The position numbers and the translations under genes are program-made. Below are positions 53,345 to 61,639 of a DNA stretch of 64,000 nucleotides, piece after piece. Location of the stretch: positions 1,922,001 to 1,986,000 of the forward strand of contig NZ_CP066171.1 of the NCBI RefSeq assembly GCF_028867705.1, given 5' to 3'. Every line of letters starts with the position of its first letter. Position 1 is the first letter of the stretch. The DNA comes from Thermoleophilum album (GTDB taxonomy: Bacteria > Actinomycetota > Thermoleophilia > Solirubrobacterales > Thermoleophilaceae). The notes below the pieces were generated by a model. It ran no database searches. It saw nothing but the letters and a program-made list of their open reading frames with translations, and was not told where the DNA came from.

Positions 53345-54221
53345 GACGTGTGTCGTAGTGGTGCAGGAAGATCTCTTCGAGCGTCGGCTCGCGCGCCGTC
53401 AACGTCGCGACAGGGTGCTTCGCCAGCTCCTGTAGCACCGGCCCGACGCCACCGCTCACTTCGATTCGCAGCGACCGTGGACCCGACCGCACTGTTCTTG
53501 TGCCTGGTAGTGCCGGGAGCGTCGGGGATTCTGTTCCGAAGGTGACCTCGAGCACGCGCGCCCGCAGATGGCGCAGCTCGTTCAAGGCACCTTCGTCGAC
53601 CAAGCGACCGTCGCGAAGGATGCCTACGCGATCGCAGACCGCTTCCACCTCGCTGAGCACGTGCGATGAAAGGAAGACGGTCTGGCCGCGCTCGCGCGCC
53701 TCGTGCACACACTGGCGGAATTCAAGCTGCATCAACGGATCGAGACCCGTAGTCGGCTCGTCGAGCAGAAGCAGCTCAGCGCGCGTGGCCAGCGCCGCGA
53801 CCAGCTGCACCTTTTGCCGGTTGCCCCGCGAGAGGGCTCTGACACGGCGGTCGGGCTCGAGGCGAAAGCGCTCGAGCAGCTCGTCGCGGTAGGTCGTGTC
53901 GACCCCGCCGCGCAACCGCGACAAGAGCTCGAGCGTTTCGATGACCGTCAGGTTCGGCCAGAGCGCGGGCTCGCTTGCCACATACGCGACACGTCGGTGC
54001 GCACACGCTGCGTCGCGCCAAGCGTCGATACCGAAGACGCGGGCGCCACCGCTCGTGGGTCGCTGCAAACCCAGGAGCAACCTGATCGTCGTCGTCTTGC
54101 CAGCACCGTTGGGGCCGAGGTAGCCGTACACCTCGCCCGGTCGCACGGCGAGGTCGAGCCCGGCCAGCGCCGTCACCTGCCCGTAGCGCTTGCCCAACCC
54201 CGCAGCTTCGATCGCGAGCAC
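53337..54221 (-). CDS. ABC transporter ATP-binding protein
   Basis: A 294-residue ATPase. Walker A is GPNGAGKTT at 36-44; ALSRGNRQKVQLV contains the signature and LLLLDEPTTGLD the Walker B; the switch histidine is in FLSSHVLSEVEAV. The C-terminal 60 residues match drug-export ATPases of the CcmA/NatA group. GTG 54221 is supported by TACGCT six bases upstream; the frame extends to 54398 but earlier residues are low complexity. It drives the adjacent permease. Confidence 0.93.
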   Translation of the reverse strand: MLAIEAAGLGKRYGQVTALAGLDLAVRPGEVYGYLGPNGAGKTTTIRLLLGLQRPTSGGARVFGIDAWRDAACAHRRVAYVASEPALWPNLTVIETLELLSRLRGGVDTTYRDELLERFRLEPDRRVRALSRGNRQKVQLVAALATRAELLLLDEPTTGLDPLMQLEFRQCVHEARERGQTVFLSSHVLSEVEAVCDRVGILRDGRLVDEGALNELRHLRARVLEVTFGTESPTLPALPGTRTVRSGPRSLRIEVSGGVGPVLQELAKHPVATLTAREPTLEEIFLHHYDTRHG

Positions 54222-54227
54222 CGACCT

Positions 54228-54233
54228 AGCGTA
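54228..54233 (-). promoter_or_regulatory. Leaderless -10 element (TACGCT) of the ABC operon
   Basis: Minus-strand TACGCT lies six bases before GTG 54221 and the AGG between is too close to be a usual ribosome site. Confidence 0.42.
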
Positions 54234-54307
54234 AACGTGGCGTCGCCTGCGGGCCCTGGGCGCCGCCGTTTTGGCAATCTCCTTAGTGCTCTTCGCCCGA
54301 CGAGGAC

Positions 54308-55519
54308 ATGCAGCGGACGTCGAACACCGGGCCGGCAGCAGTTCACGCACCCGATGCGACACTCGAGGTCGCCGTAGCTGCTGGGGGGTTGCGCTCACCG
54401 CGAGTGGTGATGATCGGTGCCGGGCAGCTCGCCCGCATGACGCACCAAGCGGCCATCTCTCTGGCGCTCGACTTCACGGTTGTCGCGGCGAGCGCGGATG
54501 ACGCTGCCGTTCGGGCCGGAGCACCTTGGCGGCGCGCCGACCCGAACGCCTACGCGGAACTCGAAGCCGCGGTGGCAGGTGCCGATGTCGTCACCTTCGA
54601 CCACGAGCGGATACCGCCCGAACATCTGCAGCAGCTGGCCGCAGGCGGTTACAACCTCCAGCCCAAGCCTGCCGCCAAACTCTTTGCCCAGGACAAAGCG
54701 CACCAACGCAGCGAGCTGGCGCGCCTGGGCTTTCCTGTGCCGGAGTTCGCCGTCGTCGCCGACGCGACCAGTGCCAGCGCGTTCGCCCGCCGCCACGGCT
54801 GGCCGCTGGTCGCGAAACCGCCGCGTGGCGGCTACGACGGGCGCGGGGTGTTCGTCGTCGCCGACGAGACGGAACTAGAGCGCTTGCTAGGCGAGCACGG
54901 CACACTGCTGCTCGAACCGCGGCTCGACCTTGTCGCCGAGCTCGCGGTGCTCACCGCCCGTTCGACAAGCGGGGAGGCGGTCGTCTACCCGGTGGTCGAG
55001 ACGGTGCAGGTCGACGGCATGTGTCGCGAGATCATCGTTCCGGCGCGCGTGTCCGACGCCCAGCGCGCTGAAGCCCAACAGCTTGCGCTCGCGATCAGCG
55101 AGGCCATCGGTGCGACGGGCGTCGTAGCGCTCGAACTGTTCTGCACACGCGCGGGCTTGCTCGTCAACGAGCTCGCGCTACGACCCCACAACTCCGGTCA
55201 CTACAGCATCGAGGGGTGCGTCACGAGCCAGTTCGAGCAGCACTTGCGGGCGGTGGTCGGCTGGCCGCTGGGGTCGACGGAGCTAGTCGCACCCGCTGTG
55301 GCGACCGTGAACGTCGTAGGCCCACCCGACGGCAGCGATCCCCGGGCAGCGCTGCCCCACGCGCTCGCCACCGTCCGTGACGTTCACGTGCACCTCTACG
55401 GCAAAGATCCGCGGCCAGGACGCAAACTCGGCCACGTCACGGTGCTCGCTGCCAATCCCGACGAAGCGCTGGCACGCGCCCGCCGAGCCGCGGCTGTTCT
55501 CGAAGGACGAGCGCAGTGA
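54308..55519 (+). CDS. purK: 5-(carboxyamino)imidazole ribonucleotide synthase
   Basis: A 403-residue ATP-grasp enzyme of purine synthesis; it converts AIR, bicarbonate and ATP to N5-[21 protein letters not shown] near 33-49 is the PurK start, [16 protein letters not shown] near 92-107 and [18 protein letters not shown] near 167-184 the ATP-binding loops, and [14 protein letters not shown] near 293-306 the substrate region. The first 30 residues are an extra N-terminal stretch; a later start is possible. Four-base overlap with PurE. Confidence 0.94.
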   Translation: MQRTSNTGPAAVHAPDATLEVAVAAGGLRSPRVVMIGAGQLARMTHQAAISLALDFTVVAASADDAAVRAGAPWRRADPNAYAELEAAVAGADVVTFDHERIPPEHLQQLAAGGYNLQPKPAAKLFAQDKAHQRSELARLGFPVPEFAVVADATSASAFARRHGWPLVAKPPRGGYDGRGVFVVADETELERLLGEHGTLLLEPRLDLVAELAVLTARSTSGEAVVYPVVETVQVDGMCREIIVPARVSDAQRAEAQQLALAISEAIGATGVVALELFCTRAGLLVNELALRPHNSGHYSIEGCVTSQFEQHLRAVVGWPLGSTELVAPAVATVNVVGPPDGSDPRAALPHALATVRDVHVHLYGKDPRPGRKLGHVTVLAANPDEALARARRAAAVLEGRAQ

Positions 55520-56052
55520 GCGATCGCACGCAAGCGAGCGGGTACGGAGGGGGTCGCGAGCCGTTGGTCGGGATCGCGATGGGCTCGCAGTCCGACCTCG
55601 AGACGATGCGCGGGGCCGCGGAAGTGCTCGACGAGTTCGCCATCCCCTACGAGCTGCGGATCGTCTCGGCCCACCGCACGCCACAGGAGATGCTCGAGTA
55701 CGGAGCGACCGCGGTCGACCGGGGACTGCGCGTTCTGATCGCCGGCGCGGGCGGTGCCGCCCACCTGCCGGGGATGCTCGCCTCGGTGACGCCGCTCCCC
55801 GTGATCGGCGTGCCAGTTCCCCTGCGCCACCTCTCGGGGCTCGACTCGCTGCTCTCGATCGTGCAGATGCCGGCCGGCGTGCCGGTCGCCACCGTGGCGA
55901 TCGGCCAGGCGCGCAACGCTGGTCTGCTCGCAGCGAGAATCCTCGCTGTCAGCGATGCGCGCATCCGCCGTACCGTGGAAGACTTCCGCGCTCGACAGGC
56001 GGAGCGCGTGCGCGCTAGCGACCGCGCGCTGCGCTCCGACAGCACCGCCTAG
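55516..56052 (+). CDS. purE: N5-CAIR mutase (class I PurE)
   Basis: A 178-residue mutase that moves the carboxyl group of N5-CAIR to the imidazole carbon. [14 protein letters not shown] near 19-32, [12 protein letters not shown] near 52-63 with the active-site His, and [13 protein letters not shown] near 76-88 are the family motifs. GTG start overlapping the PurK stop. The C-terminal helix is slightly extended and arginine-rich. Confidence 0.95.
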   Translation: MSDRTQASGYGGGREPLVGIAMGSQSDLETMRGAAEVLDEFAIPYELRIVSAHRTPQEMLEYGATAVDRGLRVLIAGAGGAAHLPGMLASVTPLPVIGVPVPLRHLSGLDSLLSIVQMPAGVPVATVAIGQARNAGLLAARILAVSDARIRRTVEDFRARQAERVRASDRALRSDSTA

Positions 56053-56093
56053 CAGCCCACTCCAACCGCCAAATCGCCACGGGAAGGGAGACG

Positions 56094-56903
56094 ATGCTCG
56101 AAGGTAAGCGTCTGATCATCACCGGGATCGTCAACGATCAGAGCATTGCGTTCGCTTGCGCCAAGCGGGCCCAGGAGCTCGGCGCCGAGATCGTCGCCAC
56201 CGCCCGCCCCCAGGACCGTGAGCTGTGCGAAGAGGCGGTGAAGAGCCTGCCGAACGAGCCCGAAGTGCTCGATCTCGACGTCACCAACAGCGAGCACTTC
56301 GACCGCGTCGCCGATCGCCTGCGCGCGAAGTGGGGCAACGTCGACGGCGCGCTGCACGCGGTGGCGTTCGCGCCGCGCGAAACGCTCGCCGGCGACTTCC
56401 TCGACGTGCGTCCCGAACGCGTCAACCTCGCCTTCCACACGAGCAGCTTCAGCTACATGTCGCTCGGGCGCCTTCTGCGCGACCTCTGCCCGCCGAGCGG
56501 CGGTTCGCTGGTGGGACTCGATTTCGACGCGGCCGTGACTTGGCCGATCTACAACTGGATGGGCGTCTGCAAAGCGGCGCTCGAATCGATCAACCGCTAC
56601 CTCGCCTTCCACCTCGGCGAGCGCCTGATTCGCTCCAACCTGATCGCCGCCGGCCCGCTCGAAACACGAGCCGGCAAGGGCATCCCGAACTTCGAGATCC
56701 TCACCGAGGCATGGGCCGAGCGGGCGCCGCTGCCGTGGGATCCGACCGATCCCTACCCGGTGGCCGACGCCGCGTGCTTCCTCTTCTCGGATTTCTCGCG
56801 CGCGATCACCGGCGAGATCCTGCACGTCGACTCCGGTTTCAACTTCGTCGCCGCGGGACGCAAACGCGACGGTCAAGCGGGCGCCCACACCGGCACCAGC
56901 TGA
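56094..56903 (+). CDS. fabI: Enoyl-[acyl-carrier-protein] reductase, InhA-like
   Basis: A 269-residue NADH-dependent reductase of fatty-acid elongation. ITGIVNDQSIAFACAKRAQE near 9-28 is the NAD site; DFDAAVTWPIYNWMGVCKAA near 142-161 holds the Tyr and Lys of the active site in the order of mycobacterial InhA (YNWM..K). The Ser/Phe of FabI that senses triclosan cannot be called. GGGAAGGGAGACG precedes the ATG, 41 bases after PurE. Its 3' end overlaps the convergent SDR by 31 bases. Confidence 0.92.
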   Translation: MLEGKRLIITGIVNDQSIAFACAKRAQELGAEIVATARPQDRELCEEAVKSLPNEPEVLDLDVTNSEHFDRVADRLRAKWGNVDGALHAVAFAPRETLAGDFLDVRPERVNLAFHTSSFSYMSLGRLLRDLCPPSGGSLVGLDFDAAVTWPIYNWMGVCKAALESINRYLAFHLGERLIRSNLIAAGPLETRAGKGIPNFEILTEAWAERAPLPWDPTDPYPVADAACFLFSDFSRAITGEILHVDSGFNFVAAGRKRDGQAGAHTGTS

Positions 56904-57577
56904 CCGGCGATCGGCGTCGAATCGTCCGAGACCAAAAAGCGCACGACCCGCGCGATATCGCGCGGGTCGACCCAGTTCGAGCGATCTGCGTCGGGGTTCG
57001 CGCGTCGGTTCGCAGGCGTATCGATGACGCCCGGAACGATGGCGTTGGCACGCACGCCACGGCGCCGGTAATCGGCGTCGAGCGCGCGCACGAGGGCATG
57101 CAGCGCGGCCTTTGAGATCACGTAGGCCGAGGCGCCGGCGAACGGTTCGAGCGCGGCGCGCGCGCCGGTGAAAACGAGCGCACCCCCGCCGCGCGCGAGC
57201 AAGTGGGGTAGCGCCGCTCGCGCCAACTCGTAGGCACTAAAGAAGTTGAGCTCGAACAGAGCGCGGAAGTCGGCGGCGTCGGTCTCGTGGAGTAGCGGGC
57301 CGGCCGTGAAACCGCCAACCACATCCACCACCGCATCGAAAGGAGCGAGCCGAGCAAGCGCCCCCTCGAGCTGCGTGCTGCCGTTCCCGAGCTCGGCGAC
57401 AGCCCAGCGCGCGCAGCCGAGCTCGCGCGCCAGCGCGCTTACCGCCTCCTCGCGACGACCGAGCGGCAACACTTCGAAGCCGTGCGCGACGAGCTCGCTC
57501 GTTACCGCACGCCCGAGCGCGCCGGTAGCCCCGGCGACTACCACCGCACGGTGCGCCCTCGCTTCTTCGCTCATCAC
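56873..57577 (-). CDS. Short-chain dehydrogenase/reductase
   Basis: A 234-residue SDR. VVVAGATGALGRAV near 12-25 is the glycine-rich cofactor loop, DVVGGF replaces NNAG, and SAYVISKAALHALVRAL near 154-170 holds the YxxxK catalytic pair with GASAYVISK as in classical SDRs. The C-terminal WVDPRDIARVVRFLVSDDSTPIAG loop is typical. Start GTG 57577 or ATG 57574; both lack a clear ribosome site. It converges on FabI with 31 bases of overlap. Substrate unknown. Confidence 0.85.
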   Translation of the reverse strand: MMSEEARAHRAVVVAGATGALGRAVTSELVAHGFEVLPLGRREEAVSALARELGCARWAVAELGNGSTQLEGALARLAPFDAVVDVVGGFTAGPLLHETDAADFRALFELNFFSAYELARAALPHLLARGGGALVFTGARAALEPFAGASAYVISKAALHALVRALDADYRRRGVRANAIVPGVIDTPANRRANPDADRSNWVDPRDIARVVRFLVSDDSTPIAGQLVPVWAPA

Positions 57578-57670
57578 CGTCGCTCGCCCGCCTCGTGTGC
57601 GTGCTCCGTCCCCGCGCAGTGCGCAGACGAGTAACCAATCTTTAGCGCAGTCGTCGGCGTCGCCGAACGA

Positions 57671-57695
57671 GAGCGTCCGAACGCTCCTCTACGGT
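57671..57695 (+). promoter_or_regulatory. Inverted repeat and -10 upstream of the HD nuclease
   Basis: GAGCGT-CCGA-ACGCTC (57671-57686) is a 6-bp-arm inverted repeat. TACGGT (57690-57695) is nine bases before ATG 57705. CCGAACG also occurs twice (57663 and 57678) as direct repeats 15 bases apart. Confidence 0.42.
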
Positions 57696-57704
57696 CTCCA
57701 ACGA

Positions 57705-58859
57705 ATGCGCCAACCCTCTCTCAACGAAGTCACCGAGAGCCCTGTCGCTCGGTCCGCGGCGACCGCGGCAGCTGACGGCTACGGCCCGCGGTCGGCGACG
57801 GAGAAAGGCGGTAAGCGATTCGTTCGCGAGCTTGTCGACGGCGAGCGCGTCGATTCGGTCTTTCTCGTACGTGAACGCGCTCGCCGTCCCACCCGCCAGG
57901 GCGGCGAGTACCTGCGCGTGAGCCTCGCCGACGCTACCGGCTGCGTCGAGGCTGTCGCATGGGACGACATCGAGACGATCGAAACGGTGTGCGAACCTGG
58001 CGCGGCCGTCCGCGTCAGCGGCGAGTACAGCGTCCACCAGCGGTACGGACCGAAACTGCGCCTCCGGGCGGTACGCCCCGCTGTCGATGACGAGTACGAC
58101 CCGCGCGACCTCTTCGACGGCCCGCCGATCTCATACGAGCGCATGAGCGATCAGCTGGATCAGCTGATCGCGACTATCCAGCGACCCCACCTGCGGACGC
58201 TAGTCGAGCGCCTACTCGCGCCTGATAGCGAGATCGGCGCTCGCTGGCGTTCGGCACCGGCTGCCAAGCACTACCACCAGGCGTATCGGCACGGTCTGCT
58301 CGAGCACTCGCTGACGGTCGCTCAGGGTGTGTCGGCGATGGCCGCCACCTTTCCCGGCATCGACCGCGACCTTGCCGTCGTCGGTGCGCTGCTGCACGAC
58401 ATCGGCAAGGTCTTCACCTACGAGGACCGTGGGGGAGCGATCGAAATGACCGATCGCGGCCGCCTGCACGGCGAGATCGCGCTCGGTTACTACACGGTCA
58501 GGCGCGCGATCGAGGAGATCCCCGACTTTCCCGCGCGCGACGCCGAGGCGCTACTGCACATCATCCTCTCCCACCACGGCAAGCTCGAGCTCGGCAGCCC
58601 AGTGGTTCCGTGTACGCGCGAGGCGGTGCTTGTCCACATGATCGACAACCTCGGCGGCACACTGGGCAGCTTCGACCGGATCGAGAAGCAGCTGCCCGAA
58701 GGCGAGTACTGGTCGGCGTTCGACCGCGGTATCGCTGCAGCGGCCTTCTTCCCGGCGCGCGCTTCTGCAGCCGACGAGGAACGCACAACCGCCAGCCGCG
58801 CGAGCCGCGCGTCCTCGGCGGGCGACACCGGCGGCGACCCCGATCGGCTCGCGGCGTAA
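57705..58859 (+). CDS. YhaM-like OB-fold + HD-domain nuclease
   Basis: A 384-residue protein. Residues 35-130 form an OB-fold (RVDSVFLVRERARRP and GGEYLRVSLADATGCVEAVAWD), and 185-330 an HD phosphohydrolase with HGLLEHSLTVAQGV and VGALLHDIGKVFTYE, whose His-Asp pair binds the metal. The domain order matches YhaM 3'-5' exoribonucleases of Firmicutes. The C-terminus (after 350) is acidic and disordered. ATG 57705 is chosen because the frame upstream to 57246 overlaps the SDR and gives no family match. Confidence 0.85.
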   Translation: MRQPSLNEVTESPVARSAATAAADGYGPRSATEKGGKRFVRELVDGERVDSVFLVRERARRPTRQGGEYLRVSLADATGCVEAVAWDDIETIETVCEPGAAVRVSGEYSVHQRYGPKLRLRAVRPAVDDEYDPRDLFDGPPISYERMSDQLDQLIATIQRPHLRTLVERLLAPDSEIGARWRSAPAAKHYHQAYRHGLLEHSLTVAQGVSAMAATFPGIDRDLAVVGALLHDIGKVFTYEDRGGAIEMTDRGRLHGEIALGYYTVRRAIEEIPDFPARDAEALLHIILSHHGKLELGSPVVPCTREAVLVHMIDNLGGTLGSFDRIEKQLPEGEYWSAFDRGIAAAAFFPARASAADEERTTASRASRASSAGDTGGDPDRLAA

Positions 58860-58950
58860 GGGCGGCGGCGGCGCCTTCCGCGGCCACCGAGCCCCGCAAA
58901 TAGCGTCCAAAGCGGCCGGCGGCGACTTTCCGCTTGCGCCGCTCGGGACC

Positions 58951-58956
58951 TATCCT
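58951..58956 (+). promoter_or_regulatory. Leaderless -10 element (TATCCT) of PafBC
   Basis: TATCCT ends seven bases before GTG 58964, the same hexamer and spacing as the mutase gene. No ribosome site is seen. Confidence 0.5.
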
Positions 58957-58963
58957 GGCTTGC

Positions 58964-61045
58964 GTGGCGAAGGACACCGACAAGCTGATCCGTCAGCTCT
59001 CGCTGATCTCGTACCTGATGGCCGAGCGGCGCCCGGTCACCGCCGTCGAGATCAAGCAGAACGTCGAGGGCTACTCGGAGATGAACGACGAGGCCTTCGC
59101 CCGCCGCTTCTACGCCGACCGCGCGGAGCTCGAATCGCTCGGCATCCGGCTCAAGGTCGACAAGGCCCCGGACGGCTACTTCGAGGCCGAGACCTACCAG
59201 CTGCCGCCCGAGAACTTCTACCTCCCACCGATCGAGTTCAGCGACGAGGAGCTTGCGGCGCTGCGCACCGCGCTCGCCCTGCTCGACGGCGAGTTCGCGT
59301 ACGCCGAACCGCTGCGGCTCGCCCTCCAACACCTGTCGTGGGGCAAGCCCTCGCCGCTCGACGCGCCCGAGGAAACATCGGTCGCGCTGGCGATTAAGGC
59401 CGATCCGGGGGGCAAGGAACTGTCGCAGCGGCTGCAAAAACTCGAGACAGCGATCTTCCGCCGCAAAACCGTCACCTTCGACTACTACACAATCGGCCGC
59501 GACACCGTCGAGCGGCGCAAAGTCGACCCCTACCACCTGCTCTACAAGGGCGGCCAGTTCTACCTGATCGGTTACTCGCACGAGCGCGATGCGGTCCGCG
59601 TCTTCCGCATCTCCCGCATTCGCGGGAAGATCGGTTACGCGACCAAGGCGGAACGCGACTTCCAACGCCCTGCCGACTTCGACCCGCGCGAGTACGCGCG
59701 CCGCGTGCAGTGGCAGCTCGGCGAGCGCAAAGGCACGGCACGCATCTGGCTCTCGGACCGCATCGACTGGTACGTGCTGCGGCACTTCGGTCACGCCGGC
59801 CGTGCGCAAAGCGCCGACAATGTCGACGACGCGCCGGGCCCCGGGACGATCTTCGAGACCGACTACGCCGACGAACGGGCGTTGATCGCCTGGTTGCTCG
59901 GACTCGGCGAGCGCGCACGCCTTCTCGCACCGGCCGAGCTCGTAGCCGAGTACGACCGCCGTGTCGCCCTGATCGTCGAGCGCCACCAGAACGGCACGTT
60001 CGAAACAGCGCCCGCCCTGTCCGAACGGCCGCGCAGCCACTCGACCAGCGCAGCCGCCGCGGGCGATCAGCAGCGAGAGCGCAGCGAACCTGCGATCCGC
60101 CCCGAACGTTTCGCCCGACTGGTGACGCTGGCGGGCATCTTGATCACAGCCGCGCGCGAGGACGCCAAACTGTCGGTCAGCGAGCTCTGCCGGACGCTCG
60201 GCACGAGCGAGGAGGAGCTGCGCCAGGACATCGACATCCTCAACGTCGTCAACTTCGGTGGCGGTGCCTACGTTCTCTACGCCGAAATTCACGGCGACAC
60301 GATCGAGGTCGATCCCGAGGCGTACGGCGACAACTTCGCGCGGCCGGCACGCCTGCTGCCGCTGGAAGCGAAAGCGCTGATCGCCGCCATCGACCTGCTC
60401 GGCGAGCACCTGCCCGAGGGCTCCCTCGCGTCCGCGCGCGAAAAGATCGTCGCCGCTCTGGGTCGCGACCCGGCGCTTGAAGATCTGCACGTCACTCACG
60501 CCGCCGGCGACGACTCCGAGGTCGCGCGCGTCGTCTGCCGAGCGATCACCGAGCGACGCCTGCTCGACGTCGAGTACTACAAGGAGCACGCCGACGAGTT
60601 CGCGCACCGCCGCATCGAGCCGTACAAGCTCGTCAACGGTCGCGAGGGCTGGTACGTGCACGCGTGGGATCCCGAACGGGACGCCCCTCGCAGCTTCCGC
60701 CTCGATCGCATCAAGTCGGCCCATCTCAGCGACGAGCGCTTCACGCCGCGCACCGGCGTCGACCTCGATCTCGAAGGTTGGCCGCGCACCGGCGAGGTGC
60801 CCGACGCCGAAGTTGCCCGCGTGTGGATCTCGCCCGAGCGGGCGCGCTTCGCGCGCGAGGACAAGCGCGTGGTGGCGGAGCTCGAAGACGGCGCCGTTGT
60901 CGTGGCCTTGCCCTACGCCGGGCACCACTATCTCGTGCGCGAGATCCTCAAGGAGGCGGGCGACGCAGTCGTGCTCGAACCGAGCGCCGCGCGACGTGCG
61001 GTTCTCGAGGCGGCGACGAAGCTGCGCACGCTGGTCCGCGTTTAG
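58964..61045 (+). CDS. pafBC: Fused PafB-PafC WYL-domain transcription activator
   Basis: A 693-residue protein made of two similar halves. Each has a winged helix (TDKLIRQLSLISYLMAERRP near 5-24; FARLVTLAGILITAAREDAK near 388-407), a middle domain and a WYL domain with the signature KVDPYHLLYKGGQFYLIGYS and RIEPYKLVNGREGWYVHAW. In mycobacteria PafB and PafC are separate proteins that activate DNA-repair genes in a LexA-independent way; Arthrobacter has a fused form. The two halves are joined by a Ser/Arg-rich linker at about 350-385. Start GTG 58964 with TATCCT seven bases upstream. No proteasome gene is present in the window. Confidence 0.9.
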   Translation: MAKDTDKLIRQLSLISYLMAERRPVTAVEIKQNVEGYSEMNDEAFARRFYADRAELESLGIRLKVDKAPDGYFEAETYQLPPENFYLPPIEFSDEELAALRTALALLDGEFAYAEPLRLALQHLSWGKPSPLDAPEETSVALAIKADPGGKELSQRLQKLETAIFRRKTVTFDYYTIGRDTVERRKVDPYHLLYKGGQFYLIGYSHERDAVRVFRISRIRGKIGYATKAERDFQRPADFDPREYARRVQWQLGERKGTARIWLSDRIDWYVLRHFGHAGRAQSADNVDDAPGPGTIFETDYADERALIAWLLGLGERARLLAPAELVAEYDRRVALIVERHQNGTFETAPALSERPRSHSTSAAAAGDQQRERSEPAIRPERFARLVTLAGILITAAREDAKLSVSELCRTLGTSEEELRQDIDILNVVNFGGGAYVLYAEIHGDTIEVDPEAYGDNFARPARLLPLEAKALIAAIDLLGEHLPEGSLASAREKIVAALGRDPALEDLHVTHAAGDDSEVARVVCRAITERRLLDVEYYKEHADEFAHRRIEPYKLVNGREGWYVHAWDPERDAPRSFRLDRIKSAHLSDERFTPRTGVDLDLEGWPRTGEVPDAEVARVWISPERARFAREDKRVVAELEDGAVVVALPYAGHHYLVREILKEAGDAVVLEPSAARRAVLEAATKLRTLVRV

Positions 61046-61056
61046 GCGGCGGTAGG

Positions 61057-61120
61057 GGTCGCTTGGCGAGCTGCGAGCGGGTCGCTTGGCAAGCCGAGTG
61101 GCTGCGCTTGGCGTTACCTT
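61057..61120 (+). promoter_or_regulatory. Direct repeats and -10 upstream of the PPOX gene
   Basis: GGTCGCTTGGCGAGC (61057-61071) and GGTCGCTTGGCAAGC (61080-61094) match at 14 of 15 bases, 23 bases apart. A third GCTTGGC lies at 61106. TACCTT at 61115-61120 is six bases before GTG 61127. Confidence 0.45.
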
Positions 61121-61126
61121 TGCGGC

Positions 61127-61591
61127 GTGCCGTCGCGGCGCGATCAAATCCGCATGAGCGACGAGGAGGTGCGGTCGTTCCTCGCCGAGCAGCGCACCCT
61201 CCAGTGCGCGACGATCGGGCCGCGCGGCTGGCCCCACCTGGTGCCGCTGTGGTACGTACCGGAAGGGCTCGAGCTGCTCGCGTGGACCTACCGCAAGTCG
61301 CAGAAGGCGCGCAACCTCGAACGCGACCCGCGCGCCACGGTCGGGATCGAGGCCGGCGAGCAGTACCACGAGCTGCGCGGCGTGATGATGGAGTGCCGTG
61401 TCGAACTCGAGTACGACCGCGATGCGCTCGAGCAGTTCGGTTTGCGACTGTTCAGCCGCTACTTCGGAACGCTGACCGACGACGTGCGCCAGATGGTTGC
61501 GGCGCAGGCGGCGAAGCGAGTAGGTTTGCGTTTCAGCCCCGTGCGGATCGCGAGCTGGGACCACCGCAAGCTCGCGGCCGGCACCTATTGA
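61127..61591 (+). CDS. PPOX-class (split-barrel) F420- or FMN-binding protein
   Basis: A 154-residue split beta-barrel protein of the pyridoxamine-phosphate-oxidase superfamily. CATIGPRGWPHLVPLWYV near 27-44 and YRKSQKARNLERDPRATV near 55-72 are the flavin-phosphate-binding strands typical of actinobacterial F420-dependent members. Cofactor is likely F420 or FMN; substrate is unknown. GTG start, leaderless hexamer TACCTT. Repeated GCTTGGC sites upstream suggest regulation. Confidence 0.83.
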   Translation: MPSRRDQIRMSDEEVRSFLAEQRTLQCATIGPRGWPHLVPLWYVPEGLELLAWTYRKSQKARNLERDPRATVGIEAGEQYHELRGVMMECRVELEYDRDALEQFGLRLFSRYFGTLTDDVRQMVAAQAAKRVGLRFSPVRIASWDHRKLAAGTY

Positions 61592-61639
61592 TCTAGCTCA
61601 CCCGTCTCCTAACTGTCGTAGCGAAGCCCCCGAGCGAAC

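Noticed and set aside
58490-61564. A 1024-codon open frame on the minus strand opposite PafBC
   Set aside because: It is the antisense shadow of a highly GC-biased gene. Its translation has no domain or sensible composition, while the plus strand gives clear WYL domains.
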